NCBI GenBank assembly: GCA_934589225.1
Contig: CAKTNS010000001.1
Coordinates: 1-64,000, forward strand
DNA: 64,000 bases
Source: an uncultured Oscillospiraceae bacterium
GTDB taxonomy: Bacteria > Bacillota > Clostridia > Oscillospirales > Oscillospiraceae
Direction of reading: 5' to 3'
Position 1 is the first letter of the stretch, and every line of letters starts with the position of its first letter. Of the stretch, positions 40,024 through 47,811 are shown in pieces. The notes under the pieces were generated by a model. It saw nothing but the letters and a program-made list of their open reading frames with translations. It was not told the origin of the DNA and searched no databases. Both the position numbers and the translations under genes were made by a program.

Positions 40024-40200
40024 ATGGAAAATGCTGCCGCAACTGTGACCCAGCTGTCTACCATTGTCACCGGTGAAATGATGCAGGGTGTTCTCACCCA
40101 GATTACCGGTCTGCTGCCCGTGGTCATTCCCGTGATGGTCGGTTTCATCGGCCTTCGCAAGGGCATTGCATTCTTGCAGAGCGTCCTGCACTCTGCCTGA
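40024..40200 (+). CDS. Major coat protein (pVIII-like), provirus 2
   Basis: 58 residues from ATG 40024, TAGGAGG upstream. A small polar N-terminus is followed by one long hydrophobic helix (ITGLLPVVIPVMVGFIGL) and a short basic end (RKGIAFL). A strong terminator and a palindrome follow at once. The size and plan fit a filamentous-phage coat protein; the sequence differs from that of provirus 1. Confidence 0.7.
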   Translation: MENAAATVTQLSTIVTGEMMQGVLTQITGLLPVVIPVMVGFIGLRKGIAFLQSVLHSA

Positions 40201-40211
40201 TTCCTGCCCCC

Positions 40212-40240
40212 GCCCACCGGCTTCCCCCGGTGGGCATTTT
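40212..40240 (+). terminator. Terminator after coat protein 2
   Basis: GCCCACCGG pairs with CCGGTGGGC around a 7-base loop, followed by ATTTTTT and an 18-bp palindrome. Confidence 0.85.
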
Positions 40241-40276
40241 TTGAATCTTAATCTTCAAACCGAAAAGAGGGTTTCT

Positions 40277-40366
40277 ATGGATATAAGTTCTTGGGTTGTC
40301 GGCTCCTTGTTGCTTGCGGCCCTGTTTGTGTGGATTGCCTACAAATCAGAGGGGGCCACGGTATGA
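40277..40366 (+). CDS. Tiny membrane protein (29 aa), pVII/pIX-like
   Basis: MDISSWVVGSLLLAALFVWIAYKSEGATV, a single helix, AGAGGGT before the ATG. It overlaps the next gene by 4 bases (ATGA). The size equals the minor tip proteins VII and IX of filamentous phages. Confidence 0.6.
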   Translation: MDISSWVVGSLLLAALFVWIAYKSEGATV

Positions 40367-40485
40367 AAGACTTTCACTGGCCGTTTTGTCTGCTGCTGAT
40401 TCTGATTGCCCTGGTGGAGCAATTCATTGTATTTGCGCTTCTTAGCTATCTGATGTTTGGAGGGTTTCCTGGATGGACCGTTTGA
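40363..40485 (+). CDS. Tiny membrane protein (40 aa), pVII/pIX-like
   Basis: A single long helix (FCLLLILIALVEQFIVFALLSYLM). It overlaps both neighbours, by 4 and 13 bases, so its translation is coupled to the adhesin gene. Confidence 0.6.
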   Translation: MKDFHWPFCLLLILIALVEQFIVFALLSYLMFGGFPGWTV

Positions 40486-42221
40486 AACGAATATTTTGCT
40501 TATTCCTGGCCCTGGCCTTCCTGCTGACCGCCCCGGGGGTCGTGCCGGTTAAGACGGAAGCTGACGCAGTTGTCGCCGGTCTTACTGCTCTTGGTGCTGC
40601 TGGCGTTGTCGGTGCTACCCTCCTCGGTCTTGGGGTCAAGCCTGGCACAAGTTCTACTGACTGGGATTCAACGGTTTCTAATACGGTAGATCACTTAAAA
40701 ACCCTGGGCTATGTTACCGCTGATGGTCTGATGCAGGTTTTAAAATTCGCCAATAATGGCAGTACGGTCGATGAATTTAAGACGGCTATTACTACTGATG
40801 TTGTTACTGCTTGCGCACAGTTTTTGAGTTCTTCGAATGTGGTTGTTTCGCAATCTTCGCAATCGTCTGCTATGGATTTTTCTGTTAATCCTTTTGGAGA
40901 CTATGAATTTTCAATAAAGCCTAATGTTGGTTTTCCTGTCTCTATTTTTTATTGCGAAATAATTCATAGACCTTCTTCAGACTGGTCTGGGTGGAATGAT
41001 CGTTTTATTTCTCACTATGTTTGTTGTCTCGCATATTCTTTTGCTTCTTTTAGGGTTAACAGTAATCCAAGTAAATCTTTCAGTTCTTCTGGCTCTACTA
41101 TCTATTTTTCTGGTTTAGGATCTAAAGAAGTTCGTAAAGATTATGGCTTTCCTAAGGCTGTTGTTACCCATTCTTCTGGTTTTTCTGGAGACGAACTCGC
41201 ACAATTTGCTTTTGAACACTTTGGTTTAATTTCCGGGCTTCCTGTTGGTTCTTCATCTACTTTGGATTTGAACGTTTCCGCTGTTCCTGCTGGATTTACA
41301 AACGTTACAACCGCATACCCTTCTTGGGTATCCTCTGCTGTTACTGATAATAGTGTTACATATTTACCAATTTCTATTACGCTTCCAGGTACTGGCGTTA
41401 TTCCTACCACCCCTCAGCCTACCACAGCTGAACCAGAACCCACCACGGCAACCCCGGACGAAGATAAAGTAATTCCTATAACTCCTGACATTCTGAGTGG
41501 TATGTTTGAAGGCCTGAAGGGCTGGCTTCAATCTCTTTTGAACTCCATTCTTGAAGCGATTCAGGCAATCCCTGAAAAAATAGATTCTTTGTGGGAATCT
41601 ATGAAGGCTTGGTGGACACAAACCATTGCTGATGTGAAAGCATGGATTGAAGTTAAGATTCAAAGTATTAGTGATTGGTGGACGACATTCTGGGCAGAAA
41701 CAAAAGCTACAATTGCAAGTATTGCCGCTTCTATAACAGAGTTCTTTACCGTAACATTCCCGGCCTGGATAACGGATGTAAAGGAATGGGCCCTTGCGCT
41801 GCCGAAAACGCTGGTGGATGCAATCGTTCTTGCGCTGACTGCGGTTTTTGTGCCGGCTGTCGGTTACTGGGATGCGAAAGTAGCCGCATTGCAAGCAAAA
41901 TTCCCGTTGTTTAACTCTATCCTGACCACCGGTAAAGGTTTCTCTGGCTTCTTCTCCGGCCTGGGCACTCGCCCGCCGGTTATTTATATTGACCTGGGTA
42001 GTTCCGCTTCCTGGGCCATGGGTGGCCGAACGATCTTCTTAGATTTGACCTGGTATTCCCAATACAAGCCAACGATGGATTTGGTAATTGCCGGTTTCCT
42101 GTGGCTGCTTTTCGCCTGGCGGTTCTTCCTGCGTCTGCCCGGTCTGCTCCGTGGAGAAGTCGGAACCATTGACCGCCTGGATTCCTATTTGAGCGAAAAG
42201 CGAAAGAAAAATGGGGGCTAA
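40473..42221 (+). CDS. pIII-like adsorption protein, provirus 2
   Basis: 582 residues: a signal peptide (IFCLFLALAFLLTAPGVVPV), a Ser/Phe/Val-rich N-terminal binding region, a Thr/Pro/Glu linker (about 305-330) and a Trp-rich helical segment with repeated WW pairs (about 365-440). The conserved C-terminal part ends in a membrane helix (LVIAGFLWLLFAWRFFL). Related to the adhesin of provirus 1 in plan, but the binding region differs, implying another receptor. Confidence 0.7.
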   Translation: MDRLKRIFCLFLALAFLLTAPGVVPVKTEADAVVAGLTALGAAGVVGATLLGLGVKPGTSSTDWDSTVSNTVDHLKTLGYVTADGLMQVLKFANNGSTVDEFKTAITTDVVTACAQFLSSSNVVVSQSSQSSAMDFSVNPFGDYEFSIKPNVGFPVSIFYCEIIHRPSSDWSGWNDRFISHYVCCLAYSFASFRVNSNPSKSFSSSGSTIYFSGLGSKEVRKDYGFPKAVVTHSSGFSGDELAQFAFEHFGLISGLPVGSSSTLDLNVSAVPAGFTNVTTAYPSWVSSAVTDNSVTYLPISITLPGTGVIPTTPQPTTAEPEPTTATPDEDKVIPITPDILSGMFEGLKGWLQSLLNSILEAIQAIPEKIDSLWESMKAWWTQTIADVKAWIEVKIQSISDWWTTFWAETKATIASIAASITEFFTVTFPAWITDVKEWALALPKTLVDAIVLALTAVFVPAVGYWDAKVAALQAKFPLFNSILTTGKGFSGFFSGLGTRPPVIYIDLGSSASWAMGGRTIFLDLTWYSQYKPTMDLVIAGFLWLLFAWRFFLRLPGLLRGEVGTIDRLDSYLSEKRKKNGG

Positions 42222-42223
42222 AG

Positions 42224-42472
42224 ATGGTAACGGAAAAACTGATTGATATATTGTTTGGTGTTACCTCTGGCCTTTTCTCCCTGCTGCCGGATGTAACATG
42301 GGATGTGAACACGTCCGCTTTTGAATACCTGCGAAGTGCCCTGGAAATGATTTGCTATCTGCTCCCTCTGGGGCATATCAAAACCATTATTTCCCTGATC
42401 ATCGGCATTGCCGTGTTCCGTGCCATGGTGTCCTTTTTCTGGGTTATCCGTGATTTACTGCCCTTTGTCTGA
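42224..42472 (+). CDS. Small membrane protein, pVI-like position, provirus 2
   Basis: 82 residues with two hydrophobic stretches, located between adhesin and Zot as in provirus 1. It starts 2 bases after the adhesin stop. Confidence 0.6.
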   Translation: MVTEKLIDILFGVTSGLFSLLPDVTWDVNTSAFEYLRSALEMICYLLPLGHIKTIISLIIGIAVFRAMVSFFWVIRDLLPFV

Positions 42473-42484
42473 TAGGAGGTTTCT

Positions 42485-43354
42485 ATGTTCCGTCAAGGCT
42501 TTTCTATAGCGTTCAAAATCGTCAAGTTTCTGTCATTCCTGATTATCCCTGTGGCGGTCGTCGCTGGTGTCTTTGCCCTTTTGTGCCTGTCCTGGTATCT
42601 GGTGTTCCGGTATTATTTCAAGCTGGAATTAAAGCCCTCTGGGGTCGTGCGGCTGAAGAAGCGCAGCTTCTGGAAGCAGATTTTCCACGATGTGCCCCGC
42701 CGATATATCCTAGACCTCTATGAACGGGAACCGGGCTTTTTCCAGCCTAAAGGTATCCATATGTTTTGCGGCGAACAGGGTGCCGGAAAAACCATTGCCT
42801 GTGTTGAATTGATGTTAAGACTTCAAAAAATGTATCCTAAAGCTAAGATGATAACGAATTTTGGCGTTGCTTCTGAAAATGACGAATTGACTGAATGGCA
42901 GCAACTCCTTGAATATACCAACGGTCACAAGGGTGTAATTGTCGGCATTGATGAAATTCAGAACTGGTTTCAATCTGGCCGGAATCAGCTTCCCGAAGGA
43001 ATGCTGGAGGTCGCAACCCAGAACCGGAAGAATAACCGGATCCTCTGTTGTACGGCCCAGGTGTTCACTCGGGTCAATAAAGGTCTCCGGGAACAAGTCA
43101 CGATGGTCTATAACCCCCATACTTTCCTCGGCTGCTTTACCGTAGTAGTCAAGCGAAAGCCTATCTTTGACAGTGAGGGAAATGTCATCGAAAGTAAATA
43201 CCGTGGTATGTATTCCTTTGTCCATACCGAAGAGCTCCGCAATGCTTACGATACTTACAAGGTCATTCACACACTGGCGAAAGAGGGCTTTAAGGACGCT
43301 CCTAATACAAACGTTACAAATGTTTATGTCGCCGCTCCCAGCCGGAAGCGGTAG
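42485..43354 (+). CDS. Zot/pI-type assembly ATPase, provirus 2
   Basis: 289 residues with an N-terminal membrane helix (FLIIPVAVVAGVFALLCLSWYL), Walker A CGEQGAGKT (about 96-104) and Walker B GVIVGIDEIQNWF, followed by EVATQNRKNNRILCCTAQ, the Zot equivalent of the sensor motif. It should power virion extrusion. GATAGGAGG precedes the ATG. The fold is the same as zot 1 but the sequence is strongly diverged, so the two proviruses are not recent duplicates. Confidence 0.85.
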   Translation: MFRQGFSIAFKIVKFLSFLIIPVAVVAGVFALLCLSWYLVFRYYFKLELKPSGVVRLKKRSFWKQIFHDVPRRYILDLYEREPGFFQPKGIHMFCGEQGAGKTIACVELMLRLQKMYPKAKMITNFGVASENDELTEWQQLLEYTNGHKGVIVGIDEIQNWFQSGRNQLPEGMLEVATQNRKNNRILCCTAQVFTRVNKGLREQVTMVYNPHTFLGCFTVVVKRKPIFDSEGNVIESKYRGMYSFVHTEELRNAYDTYKVIHTLAKEGFKDAPNTNVTNVYVAAPSRKR

Positions 43355-43507
43355 CGGAACCTCCGCCCGCTCCGGCTGGGAAGGCTGCTTACATCTGTAA
43401 ATTTGCCTATGGTAGGCCGATAAGCCCCCTTGAATATTTATTTTCAAATTGATGTATATTTTAACATTATTTTGTTAAAATGGTTGCAATTCAGGATTTA
43501 AGCACCT

Positions 43508-43962
43508 TGAACGCAATAAAACTTTCTATTTTGTTGCGTTCATACATTTAGAACCTCCAGGCGTTCAACTGCCGTTCTCCTGATGCCTCCATTTCTTTTG
43601 GTTTTCGGGTCCCTTTAGGGGTTTCCCCTTTCTTTTGCTCCTAGAATAACGCTATTTTTCCGGTTTGTCAATCTTGCTTTTTTCTGCGCCATTTTCTTAA
43701 AAACGTATTGTTATAAGGTGGTCCAAATTCATCCTTTTGTTGCGTTGGCTTTTTCAGCTGCTGGAAATGCGTTCTTATTCGCTTGTTTACGGTGTTTTCA
43801 AAACTTTTCAAACTGTGTTGATTGCGCTATTTTGTTCAAATACATGTTTTGCACTATAAGTATTTCCCTATCATTCATTTTGGGGTGAAATGTTATGATT
43901 TCTCGGTTTTTCACAAATATTCATTTTCGCCGGGTGTTGTGCTGCCTTTTGGCGCTTCTGAC
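43508..43962. repeat. Long repeat copy 3 with att-like hairpin (end of the array)
   Basis: The hairpin at 43,509-43,541 (right arm ATTTTGTTGCGTTC) plus about 420 bases match copy 1 closely, including the adhesin leader. Similarity stops sharply at 43,962, where host-like sequence begins. Confidence 0.85.
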
Positions 43963-43966
43963 ATAA
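43895..43966 (+). pseudogene. Remnant of a third inovirus: first codons of a pIII gene
   Basis: Starts like the adhesin at 27822 (MISRFFTNIHFRRVLCC) and breaks after 23 codons at a TAA created by the deletion joint. It shows that a third, type-1 provirus once followed and was deleted except for its left end. Confidence 0.75.
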
Positions 43967-43998
43967 TGCAGTTTCAAGTCCGGGATGTAATCCTGGTA

Positions 43999-44424
43999 TT
44001 ACTTATATTTTAATATCACTTTGCACAGGTCTCCAGGAACCATATTTATTTTTGGAATCTCTTCTATCGTAACAAGAACCGGATTATACTGCCCGCGTTC
44101 TATTTTCCTGATTGGATCATTATATTCAGGACCCGTACCAGTTCCAAAACGCCCCTCCATATATTTGCATAGTATGAAAAAATCAATACTGGTGGCATTT
44201 TCACGCCTTTCTACGATTTCCAAGGCCTTGCATTTTATGCCTAATTCTTCGCACATCTCCCTTTCAACAGTTTGAAAAACAGTCTCATTACCTTCAACGC
44301 CGCCTCCTGGCACTACATAATACTCTGGTTGATTAGACCTGATTCTTTTGATCAAGGCAATACATTTTTCACCACGACTATTATGCATGAACAAAATGCC
44401 TCGTGCCGTTGTTCGTTTGACCAT
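43999..44424 (-). CDS. Nudix hydrolase
   Basis: 141 residues with a full Nudix box (GGGVEGNETVFQTVEREMCEELGI: G-x5-E-x7-REUxEExGU with the R position as RE). Such enzymes hydrolyse nucleoside diphosphates linked to another group; the substrate is not predictable. GGAGGTGAT precedes the ATG. First host-type gene to the right of the inovirus array. Confidence 0.85.
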   Translation of the reverse strand: MVKRTTARGILFMHNSRGEKCIALIKRIRSNQPEYYVVPGGGVEGNETVFQTVEREMCEELGIKCKALEIVERRENATSIDFFILCKYMEGRFGTGTGPEYNDPIRKIERGQYNPVLVTIEEIPKINMVPGDLCKVILKYK

Positions 44425-44571
44425 TGATAATCACCTCCTAAGACTTGATTTCCTTGCACGGAATTCTTATGGGCCCTTTTGAATTTCGTATTGACCAGAT
44501 GTCATCGTTTACCGTAGTCGAGAAACATGTGACCTGGAGCTTTTTGGGCCATTAGCAACTTTAACATCACG

Positions 44572-45003
44572 TCAAAAATTCAACTCCATAATGATTTCAT
44601 CCTCGTCACGACCCGTTTCTGAAAAGCCGATTTTTTCATAAAGATGCTTGGCAGCCTGGTTTCCTTGGATATAGCAAAGCACGACCTTGTTGTATTTGCC
44701 ATCGGCTTTCATTGCATCCAGAACCGTTCTGGCCGCTTCTTCGCCGTACCCTTTGCCTTGATATTGCGCATCAATGAAGAATTCGCTGAAAATATAGGCA
44801 TTGAATTGAGGCTCATCGTGGTACAATCCCATGCCGATAGGCGTATCTTCATTATAAATGATATATGCGCGGCTTCTTGCGTTGCGGTACGCATATGCGC
44901 GGGCAAGGAGCGTTGTGCTGTTTGCGACATATTGCTTTTGCTCATCCGTAACAGCGAATGGAATACGCCAATTCTTCTCGTTTACGTTTTCTAATCGAAT
45001 CAT
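44572..45003 (-). CDS. GNAT-family N-acetyltransferase
   Basis: 143 residues with the GNAT core: a FFIDAQYQGKGYGEEAARTVLD acetyl-CoA pyrophosphate loop (Q/RxxGxG/A) and the C-terminal NQAAKHLYEKIGFSETG signature. It resembles SpeG/BltD-like enzymes (start MIRLENVNEKNW). The substrate is unknown. Monocistronic. Confidence 0.85.
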   Translation of the reverse strand: MIRLENVNEKNWRIPFAVTDEQKQYVANSTTLLARAYAYRNARSRAYIIYNEDTPIGMGLYHDEPQFNAYIFSEFFIDAQYQGKGYGEEAARTVLDAMKADGKYNKVVLCYIQGNQAAKHLYEKIGFSETGRDEDEIIMELNF

Positions 45004-45111
45004 TGCTTTTCTTCACCTTCGTACTGCATTTACTACAACTTTTGGCTTTAGTATAATGCACCGCACGACCCGATGTCAACAATTGTGGTGAATAATGCGT
45101 TTTTTCTTGCA

Positions 45112-46548
45112 TTATTCAAAGAGCGGGGTCAGCGTCATTGGCTCTAGCATATTTCCGGCAGAGAGAAACACGTTCCCACTTTCATCCGGCTGAAACACCA
45201 AATTCATGACGGTTTCTCCGTCCCCGTTTTTCCCCTCCGTCACCCATCCGGAGAAGCGCTTCCCTTCAGGGGCGGTTACAACCGGACACACCAGCTGGGT
45301 CATGGAGGTATCGTAAAAATCAGATTGCAGGACAGTATCTCCGTTTTTGAAGGTAAGCCGGACCTGCCGGTTTTCTTTCATCACGTCCTCTGCGGTCATG
45401 GCGTAGCAAAGCCATTTGTCCGAGGGCTGCTTTTCAAAGAACAGGCTTTGGTCGATGACGCTTTCTTTGACGCTGCCATCCTTTCGGTGTTGATTCAGGG
45501 TCACGGATACCCGGACGGAGAACAGCGCATCCGAATACCGGCAGAAGTCGGATACGGTCTCATTGGTAAAGTCAAAGTTTGCGGCTCCCTGAACGAAGCC
45601 CAATTCTGTGCCTGTGATGGCGTTATAGGCGTCCGAACCTTTTACAAAGTACTGGGTAACATCCTTCCGGCTGGCCTGCTTCATCATGTACAGGGCGTAG
45701 GTTTTGATGGCATCGAGGGCGGTATTGCGCTGCGTGTCACTGATGGTGTCCGCCATGGTCTGCTCTATAAAGGTATTGGTATCTTCATCATAGGCAACAC
45801 CCATCTCATTCCCGTTTTCATCTACGATCCGGACGCTGGGCACAGCGGAGGTACCGACGGTTTCCTGGGTGCAGATGCGAACACCCTTGGTCCCCACAGG
45901 CAGGTAAGCCTCCGCCTGCATGGTGCTGATCTGGATGGTAGCACGATCATCCAAAGCTGTTCCGTTTACATAGGCCGTATGCCCATCCAGCTTTTGAATC
46001 CGATAGTGGACCTTTTCCTGCTTTACAAAAAATGTTACCGTGCCAAGGGCCCAGTCCGGAATGTCCGTTTGGGCAGTCCCCTGCTGGTTGTTCACCAAAG
46101 TAAAGGCTGCGATTTTTTCTTTTCCAAGACGCACAATGTACTTCTTATCCCCGGACAGTCCGGTAGAGGTTTCCATGAAGGTAAGCGCAGAGCTTCCGAC
46201 GGTTTCTTCCATACTGTTTACGAAAGCGTCTCTGCTTCCATAAGAGGAATCCTGCGCCAGGTCGTACAGTGTTCCCCAGTCAGGGGCGGCAAACAACTGG
46301 GCAAATACCTCTGAGGCCTTTGTGGACGGCTGGGCCAATTCGTAGCGGGTCAGCCAGCCTTTGAGCGTTTCTAGCCCCCAAAAGGATGCCCCGCAGAACA
46401 GGAGAACGCACAGGGAGAAGACCGTATAGAATAGGGCACTTCCCTTCCGTGAACTCCTGCACGGAGAAACGCTGGTTGGACGTTTAGAAATGGTGGGGGC
46501 GGTGCTGACAGACCGTCTGCTTTTCTGCTCAAAATTTCCATGATACAT
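45112..46548 (-). CDS. NAGPA-partner membrane protein, chromosomal copy
   Basis: 478 residues, same length and plan as the ICE protein at 17000 and very similar throughout, with differences mainly in the N-terminal tail and the middle. One membrane helix, an NTF2-like extracellular start and a C-terminal InlB-like GKRFSGWVTEG segment. It follows the glycosidase gene with a 1-base gap. Two such pairs on opposite strands form long inverted repeats around 18.4-45.1 kb. Confidence 0.6.
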   Translation of the reverse strand: MYHGNFEQKSRRSVSTAPTISKRPTSVSPCRSSRKGSALFYTVFSLCVLLFCGASFWGLETLKGWLTRYELAQPSTKASEVFAQLFAAPDWGTLYDLAQDSSYGSRDAFVNSMEETVGSSALTFMETSTGLSGDKKYIVRLGKEKIAAFTLVNNQQGTAQTDIPDWALGTVTFFVKQEKVHYRIQKLDGHTAYVNGTALDDRATIQISTMQAEAYLPVGTKGVRICTQETVGTSAVPSVRIVDENGNEMGVAYDEDTNTFIEQTMADTISDTQRNTALDAIKTYALYMMKQASRKDVTQYFVKGSDAYNAITGTELGFVQGAANFDFTNETVSDFCRYSDALFSVRVSVTLNQHRKDGSVKESVIDQSLFFEKQPSDKWLCYAMTAEDVMKENRQVRLTFKNGDTVLQSDFYDTSMTQLVCPVVTAPEGKRFSGWVTEGKNGDGETVMNLVFQPDESGNVFLSAGNMLEPMTLTPLFE

Positions 46549-46549
46549 G

Positions 46550-47716
46550 TTATTTTCCTCCGGCGGGCCGAACCATCCAGAAATCCGGCATCTTTCTCGG
46601 CTCCGACTGAAGCAAGGAGTAGCTGTTCATGATTCGAACCTCTCCGCTGTCGCCATAACGGCCATAGGTATCCCGGTACATCATGACCGTGGAGGAACCG
46701 CCGTCCATATTGCAGGCGTTCACGGCGCCGTATTCTACCATGATGTCGATGGCATCTTTGTATTCCCCGCCCATGGAGCTGGGCTGTCTGCCATCAATGC
46801 AGACGAAAATCACGGTTCCGTCGGCGCGCTGGCCAATGGCTGTCCTGGGATTGAGGCCGGATACCTTGTTATATTCTTCCATATTGATTTGGCCATTCAT
46901 GATCAAAACGGGGCCAAAGCAGCAGCCATCCCGGATGTTTAGGTTTTCCGCCTGGGCCTTGGAGAGATTCTCCGTAGAAACAACCAGGATGTTGTCCTTT
47001 GTAAAGCCCGCAAAGCCGCTGGTTTCCGTGGGTTTGCCGGAGGTCCAGACGCATGCCCCTTCCGAATAGACGAGACCGGCAGGCAAAGAACCCACATAGG
47101 CACCGGCAGTGCCGTCATCATTAAATGCTCCACCGTTGATGCCCGCAATAGCGCCTTCGTCTTCCATTGCGGCGGTCAGGCGTTTGCCGGGAATGTTGGT
47201 GCTAAAGCCGTTGTTGGTGGAAATCCCCAAATAAACCTGGGCCGGGTCACGGATCAGCATTACTTTGGCGTTGTATGTTTTGCCGTGAACATCCTCGATA
47301 CGGACCCCGTCAGGGAAATCATCCCATTCGCTGCCACTTCCCGCCTGATTTCCCCGGTTGATCACCACGGCGCTGGTATCGGTCAGCGCATCCTCCAATT
47401 CCGCATGAACACCGGCCCGAATCTCCGCAACGGTATCCTCTCCAATGAACAGTGCCGGTACCCATTTGGTGGCGCTGGCCTCGATGAGCGCCATCGTCAG
47501 CTGATTCCGTGCCGTGGGGGAAGGCCCGTTGAATACCAGGTTCAGAATTAGTAAGAAGTCCCCCAACAGCAGGAGAATGGCAACAACCAGAACCAGCAAG
47601 GAGCGCCGGAGAAGCCTTCCAAGCAGTCCATTCCCCTTTTCCTTTCGAATTGGGACGGCGGCCACGTTGCGCGGTTTTGCGGGAGCTTTTTTGAAAGTTG
47701 TGTTTTCTTTCTTCAT
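46550..47716 (-). CDS. Membrane-anchored phosphodiester glycosidase (NAGPA family), chromosomal copy
   Basis: 388 residues, one membrane helix (about 38-60), then the NAGPA domain with intact motifs GINGGAFNDDG and NACNMDGGSSTVMMY. The catalytic domain is nearly identical to the ICE copy at 15830, while the cytoplasmic tail differs. It lies near a BlaR1 homologue carrying a damaged version of the same domain (50546). The probable substrate is a sugar in phosphodiester linkage on the cell surface. Confidence 0.8.
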   Translation of the reverse strand: MKKENTTFKKAPAKPRNVAAVPIRKEKGNGLLGRLLRRSLLVLVVAILLLLGDFLLILNLVFNGPSPTARNQLTMALIEASATKWVPALFIGEDTVAEIRAGVHAELEDALTDTSAVVINRGNQAGSGSEWDDFPDGVRIEDVHGKTYNAKVMLIRDPAQVYLGISTNNGFSTNIPGKRLTAAMEDEGAIAGINGGAFNDDGTAGAYVGSLPAGLVYSEGACVWTSGKPTETSGFAGFTKDNILVVSTENLSKAQAENLNIRDGCCFGPVLIMNGQINMEEYNKVSGLNPRTAIGQRADGTVIFVCIDGRQPSSMGGEYKDAIDIMVEYGAVNACNMDGGSSTVMMYRDTYGRYGDSGEVRIMNSYSLLQSEPRKMPDFWMVRPAGGK

Positions 47717-47760
47717 GGAAATTACCTCTTTTGTGAAGAAAAATTTTCTAAAAAGTGCAA

Positions 47761-47801
47761 AAGGGGCCTGAGACCTGTTTTTTGCAGATCTCAGGCCCCT
47801 G
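47761..47801 (-). terminator. Terminator of the anti-sigma operon
   Basis: GGGGCCTGAGA pairs with TCTCAGGCCCC; on the minus strand TTTTGCACTTTTT follows. Confidence 0.8.
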
Positions 47802-47811
47802 CCATCGTTCT

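Larger units (their letters stand above)
35479..43447. repeat. Eight dispersed 18-bp palindromes, consensus TTGAATCTTAATCTTCAA
   Basis: Copies of TTGAAT-N6-[ACT]TTCAA start at 35479, 36140, 36348, 37530, 37953, 39795, 40241 and 43430, all inside provirus 2. Seven are at gene ends or in spacers, several directly behind terminator hairpins; one (39795) lies inside the stalk-protein gene. None was found in provirus 1. They are too many for chance in 8 kb. Roles could be protein-binding, RNA processing or recombination joints between gene modules. Confidence 0.8.
35138..43509 (+). mobile_element. Inovirus-like provirus 2
   Basis: About 8.4 kb between att-like hairpins 2 and 3. Order: a 46-aa membrane protein; minus-strand accessory genes (membrane protein, 48-aa protein, SprT-like peptidase); hairpin-rich intergenic region; WYPSGW protein and RHH repressor (minus strand); then on the plus strand the early proteins, HUH initiator, stalk protein, coat protein, two tiny membrane proteins, pIII, pVI-like and Zot. 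The complete coat-to-Zot order is kept in one piece. Eight 18-bp palindromes are spread across it. Confidence 0.8.
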
